64,000 nucleotides of DNA, taken from assembly GCA_009602735.1 (NCBI GenBank), contig WELA01008857.1, positions 29,769 through 93,768 on the forward strand, read 5' to 3'. Shown in pieces: positions 56,451 through 64,000 of the stretch. How positions within the stretch are numbered: the stretch's first letter is position 1; every line of letters begins with the position of its first letter. Source of the DNA: Mesotaenium endlicherianum (Eukaryota > Streptophyta > Zygnematophyceae > Zygnematales > Mesotaeniaceae). The notes below the pieces were generated by a model that saw nothing but the letters and a program-made list of their open reading frames with translations, did no database searches and was not told the DNA's origin. A program made the translations under genes and the position numbers.

Positions 56451-59390
56451 GCGGTATCATGTATGAGTTCCAACAGGAGGACAAAAGAATCATGAGAACA
56501 CTGATGCGTGACAGAGACCAACTGGGTTCTCAGTCCACTGGCGGAGGTAGAGTGCCCAGTAAGCCTAAGTCAAAGTCCCCTCAGGACTATGATCCGGAGG
56601 GAAACAAAAAGTATTATTTGATCAAATTTCTCGCTGATGTTGAGCAGTGGTTGGACAACTATCCAGAACTGTAGGACTACGAGAAGGTCAGGCACACTGG
56701 TGCTTTGCTGAAAGGCAGTGCAACAGACTAGTGGCTCTACTGGAAAGGAGAGCGTAAGGTCCAACAACTTGGTGACCCTACGGGGGTAGAGTTTGTTGAG
56801 AAGCTGCATGAGAAATTTGATGTGATCAATCAGCAGGAGAAAGCTATCTATGCAATGATTTCCTTGACGATGAGGGAGACTACCTCCATTGCTGAGTACG
56901 CTCAGAAGTTCCAAGAGAAAATGATGAAGCAGCCAGAACTGCCAGAGCATCATAGAATAGCATGCTTCAGGTATCGTTTGAAGTCTGAGGCCTCAAGTCA
57001 TTATGCTGAAAAGAAGTATGAGAAATTGGCTGACTTGATCAAGGATGCTAACGCCTGGGATCAGCAGCAGTTTAACCACAAGCGTCAGAGTAGCACGCTG
57101 GTGGTTGAAGTCGTCAAAAAGCCCCATGGTTCCTACAATGCCATTGAAGAAGGCTAAGGATGACCAGGAAGTAGAGCATGATGCTTACGAGTACAATGCA
57201 TTCAGTCCCGTGGTAGGGGTGGATACTCTCAAAGAGACTTTGGAAGAGGTGGTGGTAGAACTAAGCCAAGACCAGCCTCAGCATATTCTACTTGCTACCA
57301 TTGCCAACAGAAAGGCCACTACAGGGAGTAGTGTCCTAGGAAACACCTACCCAAGATTGAGAGAAAGGATCAGTCTTTAAAAGACAGCAAGTTAGTTATC
57401 CAGTCTATCGACTGTGAGGATGCTAGAGGTAGTGAGTTATCGCTAGCAGCCCTTTTAGCAGGTGTTATGGGCCCTGCTGAACTAGATTTACTATGCATGC
57501 ATGACGACCAGAGGAAACCATCAGCAGTGTAGATCCCCAAAAATTGCACACTCTGGATGATCTTGTTCAATCTGATGTCAAACATTTTTTTGCTACATTA
57601 GGAAAACAATGCAAAAGAAAAGAGAAGTCAGTCCCTCCTATTCTATTGCATTGTATGATTTCATGTAGTAAGGTCAGGGCATTTGTCGACGGTGGGGCGT
57701 CACATACTTCTATCTGTAAGGACTTAGTTAAGCGGCTAAAGCTGCCTACTGTCATCCAAGGGAATAAAAAGTATTCCTTGGGGATGCCTCAAGTATCTCA
57801 GGAGGAATCATAACCAAGCCTATTGAGGTCCAATTAGGTTTTGGCAATGCAATTCTAACTGAAACGCTAACATTTGAGGTACTCAACACTGGCTTCTATG
57901 ATTTGGTGCTAGGGAGGTCCTGGCTTAATAGACATCTAGCTAAAGTGTGTTGGAGCAGAGGTACAGTTAAAGTGAGAGAGGCCAGTGATGGGCAGACTAA
58001 CTTGGCACTCACCAGTGCTTCTCCTCTTGTCTTGTTAAATGGCAAATGAAGAAAAAAGAAAAGATGTAAGGAGGATGCAAGTTGCTGAACGCAAATGGAA
58101 TTCATCGAAAGCTGGAACCAAAAGAAGGACAGATTGTTCTGTCTATTGCTAAAAGAGGTACCTCTTCAACCTGAAGAAATGGTTGAGAAAATAGTGAGCC
58201 CTCCGGAGCACCCTACTGCTGCAAAAATTGTTGTTCAATATGCTGATGTTTTTAATATGCCTCCACGCCTTCCACCTAAGAGGGAGGTAGATCACAAGAT
58301 AGCACATGTGCTTAACAGTAAGCCTCCGTGACAACGTACTTATGGACTGTCTTATATGGAGAGTGAGGAATTAAAAACACAAATTTAGGAACTGGAGGAG
58401 AATGAATATATTTCTCCTAGTACATCACCTTATGGCGCACCCATTCTGTTTGTCAAGACAAAAAATGGCAGTACACGAATGTGTGTGGATTTTAAAGCAC
58501 TTAATAAAATTATTGTCAAAAACAAGTATGCCTTACCCCGGATTGAGGATTTGCTGACACATTGTCTTGTGCTAAAGTGTTTAGCAAAATTGATCTCAAG
58601 AGAAGTTATCACCAAATCAGAATTACTGAGGAGGATGAACACAAGACTGCCTTCCGCACACGGTGTGGACACTATGAGTTCAATGTGATGCCTTTCGGTT
58701 TGACTAATGCTCCTGCCACCTTCATGGATGCTATGAATGACATTTTGAGGCCTTATTTGGATAAGTTTGTGCAAGTATTTTTGGATGATATTTTGGTCTT
58801 TTCCAAAAATGAAATTGAGCCTGCTAAACACTTTAAAGAAGTCATGGAAACTCTCAAAACAAATTAGCTTTATGCTAAAATGAGCAAGTGTGATTTCTTC
58901 AAGAAAAGTATTGAGTTCTCGAGACACGTTGTCAGTAAGGAAGACATCAGTGGGGTTTCTAAGAAAGTCCAGACCATATGGGACTGGCCAGTACCTCAAT
59001 CTGTCTTAGAAGTTGAATCATTTCTCGAATAACTATTATAGGAGACTCATTCAGAATTACTCACTAAGGCTTGTAAATTGATTGACAATACTAAAAACGA
59101 CATAGGGTATGTGTAGGGGAAACAGCAACAAGCTACTTTCCAGACTCTCAAAGATGCTATGTGCTCTAGCCTTGTTCTCGTTGTATATGACTCCGGCAAG
59201 CCTGTGCAGGTGATTACTGATGCTTCTGACGTTGCAGCCTGCTCACAAAACCACACAGGATGGCAAGGTAAAGCAGGACTGGCAGTTTGATCCAGCTGAG
59301 ATTGATTATTTTTGTGCATGATAAAGAGCTACTAGCTATTATACATATTCTCAAACAGTGGCGAGCATACTTACATGGCAAAGCTTTTAA

Positions 59391-60156
59391 CATTAGATAG
59401 CCCATAGTAACTCACACTTTTTGATGCATCTACTACCTTTACTCTTGAATTTATTATGATCACAATAGTAGTCTAATCATACTATGAAGCATAAATTTAT
59501 AGAGCACACATCTCAATCTTGCCGATCGCATCTTCTTTTTTCAGGTCGAATTTTTTTAGAGTGAAAAAATTGAAAAGAATGACATCCAAAAAACTACTGC
59601 CAAATTTGGTTCTTCATAACTCTAGGGGCCTCAGTTACTAGGGCATGGGAATCTAGCCAAGAGTATGTTTATGGATGTTTATTACATGTGCAAAATTTGG
59701 GATCCATTTGAGAAGTACTCTGCCTTATGGAGCTCTTAGCAAATATGCACCAAATATGATGCGCAAAAAAAACATGATGCAACAAGCGTCTCAATGCACA
59801 GCTTCACATAGCATGACTTTGTGAAGTGCACACATATCACATAGATCTGAAATCTAGCAAAGCACATACTTGCTTCCTTGGCTTTTTGAAAATAATATTC
59901 TCAAGCATAGATGTTTGAAAAATTATTTAATTATTGCAATTAATCATCATTTTAGGGGCAAAGTAAACAATTAATTTATTTTTTGGAAAAAAATTGAAAA
60001 TCATGTACACAATGATGGACCCATTAATTGCATGTCTTCATACATCTCACTCAGTCCTACGACAATTACTAGCACTTTCTACCACATTAGCTCAATTTCG
60101 CCGATTATCGTCTATTTGTGTCTTCTAAGACCTCTCCTCCCTGAAAGGTCCTTCAT
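59391..60156. other. AT-rich noncoding stretch
   Basis: I see no gene, LTR or RNA. It may include the 3' flank of the piggyBac relic, but no terminal inverted repeat was identified. Confidence 0.4.
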
Positions 60157-61035
60157 CTAGATGGGAGTAACCCTGGTGGTGTGGTATACCTTAAAGCAGG
60201 GAGTAGCACACACGTACACATTACAAGACATACACTTGTAATCACTATACTTAGCTCTCTTTCTGTTGGCACGTTGCCCAAACGTACCCGCAACACACGA
60301 CGCAATACTTCCTCTTCTCAACTTCTGTAGGAAAGTGTGTTCCAGTGAATCTGCCTTCCACTGTAGATTGTGCTGCTGCTACCCTACTTGCAAGTTCTCT
60401 GGGCACAAACCTGTGAAAGGTTGCAAAAACCAAAGCTTTTATGCTCTAAAGTTTGTAGAAAAACAAGCTCTCTGTCCATGGTCCTTGACATGAAAAAATC
60501 TTCTTATTTGTTTGAATCTATTCTTGCTCATGAACCTGCCAAAGCTAGGAAGAGTGATAGGCCCTTTCACTGTCTTGCCATTAGCTATTTAGCCTAGGGA
60601 GAGCATGTAATCCTATAGCCATGCACAATCCATGGAAGACAACCATCTCTGTGCATGTCAGAGAAATCCAGCCCCCCATAGTGTGTTGTGATGCATATTT
60701 GTTCGTCTCCACAACCAATTGCTGAAAAAAAGCAATATGCATGAAAAGACAAAAGATGCCAAAGAAACTCAGACCTTTGAATCTATTGTCTCGGATGCCT
60801 TGGAGGCCATGGTGGTGTTCTTCACTTGGCTGCAGCAGGTCTTCTTGACAGGTGCAGGCACCTTCCAGTCCCACACCTCTTCATACTCCTTCTCCTCCTC
60901 CTCCTCTATCAGGGTTGCTGCAGGAGGCACCTCCTCTGTGTCTTAGAAAATTGAAAAGTCTTCTTCTTCAGAGCCGCAGTTGTCAGACACAAACTCAGAG
61001 TCCCAAAGAACTTCCTTGCCTTTCTTACTGGACAT
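60157..61035 (-). pseudogene. piggyBac transposase pseudogene, catalytic core deleted
   Basis: It starts at the ATG at 61035. An acidic N-terminus (GSEEEDFSIF; EEEEEKEYEEVWDW) comes first. The piggyBac conserved N-terminal domain follows: FFQQLVVETNKYASQ, then TEMVVFHGLCMAIGLHALPRL, then MSKNRFKQIRRFFHVKDHGQ near 60480-60540. It then jumps to the C-terminal Cys-rich domain: GRFTGTHFP near 60330, and YKCMSC ... PCFKVYHT ending at the TAG at 60157-60159. The DDD catalytic region between, normally some 300 residues, is missing. There is an in-frame TAA at 60943-60945, a frame change near 60770, stops near 60581, and another frame change around 60290. It cannot encode an active transposase. TTAA-flanked termini were not found. 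Confidence 0.8.
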
Positions 61036-61528
61036 AGACTTGTTTTAAAACATGGCCTTGCTTCTTACAGCAGAGGCTGCTACTTGTTTGAGCGTGCAGG
61101 TGTGTCCCTCTTTTGCTAGGTTGACTCTCAGTAAGACTAGTTTTCAGTCTCCTGCAACTCTGTACTAACTTGTGTGTTCGAAATGGCTGCCTGAGACAGT
61201 CTAAAAGATGCCTGAGGGTCACCTTGACTTTCGGGTGCTTTTTCCGCCTCTGGCTACTCTTGCTGCTCACTTTCTCGATGGTATACTCCCTCAAAAAATT
61301 CATGGAATCTTTTAGAGTCTTTCTTAATGCTCCCTTCAACAGACTCCTATGTAAATTTATATCTAGACTTATCATACACAAAGAACTCTTGATAAACGAC
61401 GCCATGGCTCGTTTGGGCCTCAATTCGCTTCATCCCAATATGTCTCAATTTTTTCTTGTGCCTTCGGACGACCAAAGTGTGCAGCGGATATGAGTATTTT
61501 AGTTGCCAAAAGAGCGTCGAGGGAGCAA
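61036..61528. other. unassigned stretch between the piggyBac relic and F
   Basis: It may be the 5' flank of the piggyBac relic. The open frames on both strands lack recognisable domains. F begins at 61529 with TGAAATGAATCG. Confidence 0.4.
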
Positions 61529-62248
61529 TGAAATGAATCGACTACCCAAATAGGCGATTAACAATTAATAAAGATCTTTATATCAGCAAGTAATCTTTAT
61601 GGTATTTTCCGTTAACTGGTTTAACGGCAAAGGACAACACACTAGCAGTGAATAATACTCGTCAGTCAAATGAGAGTAAACTAGCATCAATAATGCAAAT
61701 CAGTAAACTCATACATAAGCAAGGTTAGAAGACAGTGCGTATCAATGGCTTCTCGCCTTGGATTCAGATCTCTCTCAGTAAGCTGTACAAGAGAGTTGGC
61801 CTCGTTTCCGAATGCCGAACTCGAGAGCAATGCCTAGCATATGTACATGGAATGAGTTTACTGTTCAACGGTCAGTGCGATGGCACCGCCTACCCGGGAG
61901 TTAACCACGTTGGTAGGACCTCGGTTAACCAAATCCACCGCCATCTCCCATCATCCCGAATAGCCATCCATCATAGGGATGTCATCTGGCTATTCATCTA
62001 GCATATCGCACTTAGATGCATATCAAGGCAGTTCGCTGCTACCGAGTACGGAAGTCAGCTGGCTGTCAAAGAATGGGTCAGCAAGCTGACTTATATGGAC
62101 TTCAGCCTGCTGCTTTCGGCTGAGTCATTAAACTGATAATTATGTAAAGTCCAGCAGACTGACTATTAACTAAAGTTCAGCAGGCTGAACTTAATTAACT
62201 ATTATATTTAAATGAATATTATATCCACTAATATACTGATTCATTACA
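61529..62248 (-). repeat. F 3' LTR
   Basis: 720 bp; on the element strand it starts TGTAATGAATCAG and ends CGATTCATTTCA. It contains the two inverted repeats described for B and D. Confidence 0.93.
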
Positions 62249-62266
62249 ATCCCTCCAACTTAACTT

Positions 62267-62283
62267 GTTGTCGCCTCGACAAC
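62267..62283 (-). promoter_or_regulatory. hairpin upstream of the F polypurine tract
   Basis: GTTGTCGAGGCGACAAC on the element strand, identical to B and D. Confidence 0.7.
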
Positions 62284-62361
62284 ATTAAACTGCAGAAATT
62301 TTAAATAAGGGAACTGAACCTGACCAGCCTCCCTTACTGACTGCCTCTTCAGCGTGTCACC

Positions 62362-64000
62362 TTAAGGGGTTGTTCCTGGGGCTTCAGGGTCAGGAGACGG
62401 AGATCTGGACCTAGATCTGGACAGCCCTCTAGGTCTGTCAGCTGGCCTTCTAAAGAACCCTGTTTGCTCTAAAGTTGGCCCTCGAGGAGAACGGAGGATG
62501 GTGGCCTGCTCTTCAACCACTTGGGTGTTGATTCCCACATAGACAGGCATTCCAGTAGGATGCTGAAATACATTGGCTAGAGGTACATGCCCCTGAGCGG
62601 AGGGGGAGGCTGGCATACCTCTGGCCCACCCGCGTGTCCCTCTTCTGGCACCCCTGTCCTCTGGGGATTTCTGTCTGTGTCTGCTGCCCAGTACAGTCAG
62701 ATCAGCTTCTTCCCCTGCTTGGGCAGGTGGGCTGGGGGAGCGAGCGCGGGGTCCAGTTGTCGCCATAACGGGGATCACATTCCACACACCTGATCGTGGT
62801 TCTTTAGGAAGTGCCACTGCCTGTCCCTGGGTATCCTGAGTACCTGCTGCTGATGCTTCTCCTCTGCCTTGTTCTTCTTCCTCATCCTCCTCATCCTCCT
62901 CCTCGGAGAGAGTAGGGGTCTCGTCCACTAAGTCGTCCTGCTCCCTAGTAGACATGGAGTAGTCTACCGACCTCCCTTTCTTAGGGCGCGCTGGAGGTTG
63001 CTTGGCCTTCAGCCTACTGATATCTATCCGGCCTGCATTCTTTGCCCATTTGACAAAGGCATGCTTTCCCTTAGAGAAGTACTCTCTTCCCCTCCTCCTA
63101 TGTTCCTTGGTCTCTGCATTCATATTGCTCAGGCATCCATTCAGCCTGGGGTCCCAAGGGGCAATGTGAGGTGGTAGGATGAGATAGCCGTCTAGGCCAT
63201 AGTGGAAGTCATCCGGTTGGGCTCGGTCACACTCCTGCTTCTTATTTGTGACGGTCATCCACCTCCAGTCTGTTGGCTGCTGGTAGTACTGGGGTCCGTG
63301 CTCAGCCTTCCTCAGTTTACACGGGAACCAGTGGGGAGAGAACATCTGCTGTCCTGCTTCCCTGGCCAAGTACTCCCAGCTCCTTCTCTCAACTTCATTG
63401 TAAGCTGGCAGGAGTGTGAGGTAGAATACCGTATCCTTAAAGCTATCGGGCCGCATGCTCACCATCCGGATGAGTCTCTGATCTCCCACTATTCCCGGTA
63501 TGGGGACCGGCTTGTCCTCTGAATCATCTGCGAGATACCGGGCCTGCTCTGCTGTATAGCCCACCATCTTAGCATAATCTTCGTAAAGGACCACGCCGGT
63601 GTGTGTCTCGATGTACCTGTCCAGTGCTGTAGCTCCTTCCTTCTGTAGCAGTGTTGTCTGTTCCAGCCTGTTGATCTCCTGGGCTGCCAGCAATGCTTCC
63701 TTCAGGTTATCGAAGTTTTGGCCACCCACCACAGTATACCTGTAAGTGGCCAAGCTCTTCTGTCTGTCCGCTTCAATCTTTTTTCTTTTCTCCTCTTCTG
63801 CCGCTGCCGCTTCTTCTTGCTGTTTCTTCTGTCTCTCCTCCTCAGCCTTCCTGAGGTTTTCCGCTTCCTGATCCTTCTTCCTCTGTGCCTCTTCTGCCGC
63901 CTCTTGTTGTTTGCGGACCCTTTCTTGTTCTCTCCTGGTGAGGGACGTCGCCGCCAGCTCCTTCTGGTATTGCTCCATTGTCCTCCTGGCTTCTTCTGCC
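62362..64000 (-). CDS. F third ORF (ORF3), incomplete at the window edge
   Basis: At least 538 residues of the D-type ORF3 in one open frame: the coiled-coil N-terminal part (from TMEQYQKELAATS), the core with YNEVERRSWE, PTDWRWMT, LPPHIAPWDPRL and YFSKGKHAFVKWA, and the acidic and RS-like tail. The first residues lie beyond 64000. Near-identity with D shows recent spread of this subtype. Confidence 0.9.
   Translation of the reverse strand, partial: AEEARRTMEQYQKELAATSLTRREQERVRKQQEAAEEAQRKKDQEAENLRKAEEERQKKQQEEAAAAEEEKRKKIEADRQKSLATYRYTVVGGQNFDNLKEALLAAQEINRLEQTTLLQKEGATALDRYIETHTGVVLYEDYAKMVGYTAEQARYLADDSEDKPVPIPGIVGDQRLIRMVSMRPDSFKDTVFYLTLLPAYNEVERRSWEYLAREAGQQMFSPHWFPCKLRKAEHGPQYYQQPTDWRWMTVTNKKQECDRAQPDDFHYGLDGYLILPPHIAPWDPRLNGCLSNMNAETKEHRRRGREYFSKGKHAFVKWAKNAGRIDISRLKAKQPPARPKKGRSVDYSMSTREQDDLVDETPTLSEEEDEEDEEEEQGRGEASAAGTQDTQGQAVALPKEPRSGVWNVIPVMATTGPRARSPSPPAQAGEEADLTVLGSRHRQKSPEDRGARRGTRGWARGMPASPSAQGHVPLANVFQHPTGMPVYVGINTQVVEEQATILRSPRGPTLEQTGFFRRPADRPRGLSRSRSRSPSPDPEAPGTTP

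Larger units (their letters stand above)
54851..59390 (+). mobile_element. Element E: degraded relative of B and D in permuted order (fossil)
   Basis: The order is: second half of ORF3 (54851-55595), hairpin and polypurine tract, one LTR (55709-56450), then gag from mid-gene (56451-57380) and pol through protease and RT into RNase H, stopping at 59390. Integrase, chromodomain, the first half of ORF3 and the start of gag are absent. The ORF3 words KGKHAYAKWASKQGEKDLYAV and HPSGMPVYV are of the B type. There are more than a dozen breaks; it is clearly older than B and D. Confidence 0.85.
61529..64000 (-). mobile_element. Element F: chromovirus of the D subtype, 3' part only (cut by the window edge)
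   Basis: On the minus strand: ORF3 running in from beyond 64000, then hairpin, polypurine tract and 3' LTR (62248-61529). The ORF3 sequence is over 98% identical to D by eye, and the LTR is close to that of D. The visible part looks whole; gag and pol lie outside the window. Confidence 0.92.

Noticed and set aside
60581-61423. Open frames around 60.6-61.4 kb as a host gene
   Set aside because: The recognisable residues belong to piggyBac transposase, and the remaining frames have stops, no splice signals and no domains.

Overview
The window is eukaryotic nuclear DNA, about 64 kb. It holds two host genes with GT-AG introns and pyrimidine-rich acceptor tracts in the first 6 kb. After that it is almost entirely nested retroelements: Ty3/Gypsy chromoviruses, a Gypsy-like element carrying a DNA methyltransferase, and a DIRS-type element, plus a decayed piggyBac. 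A green-lineage alga (prasinophyte or charophyte) is my best guess, from the mix of chromoviruses, DIRS, intron-rich genes, microsatellites and a retroelement-borne methyltransferase. The sequence does not prove the taxon. Runs of N at 38370-38419 and 50426-50430 and single Ns at 26550 and 50854 mark a draft assembly.

Layout. 1-1084: last two exons of a plus-strand gene. 2347-5831: a five-exon minus-strand gene for a predicted single-pass membrane protein. 6574-34004: element A, a Gypsy-like element with gag, protease, a C5-cytosine methyltransferase module, a long spacer, RT, RNase H, integrase and a C-terminal PHD finger. A is split by C1 (15119-21798, minus strand, chromovirus, looks whole) and by B (24505-33360, plus strand, chromovirus with a third ORF). 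34540-54246: an old minus-strand DIRS-type element, split inside its tyrosine recombinase by C2 (35331-50853, same family as C1). The 3' LTR of C2 is itself split by D (41701-50511, same family as B, looks whole). 54851-59390: E, a degraded relative of B and D in a permuted order. 60157-61035: an internally deleted piggyBac transposase pseudogene. 61529 to the end: F, a minus-strand copy nearly identical to D in its third ORF, cut by the window edge.

How the parts work together. C1/C2 and B/D have the usual chromovirus plan: gag, a -1 frameshift signal, then pol ending in a chromodomain. B, D, E and F add a conserved third ORF between pol and the 3' LTR, about 550 residues long. In B and D it begins just after a branch-point-like motif and a CAG|G acceptor, and a conserved hairpin and polypurine tract follow it. 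I recognise no family for this ORF. Element A replaces the chromodomain with a PHD finger and carries a DNMT3-like methyltransferase between protease and RT. These two systems are the most interesting content. The nesting order (DIRS and A older; C1, C2 and B later; D latest at its site) agrees with the LTR differences seen by eye.
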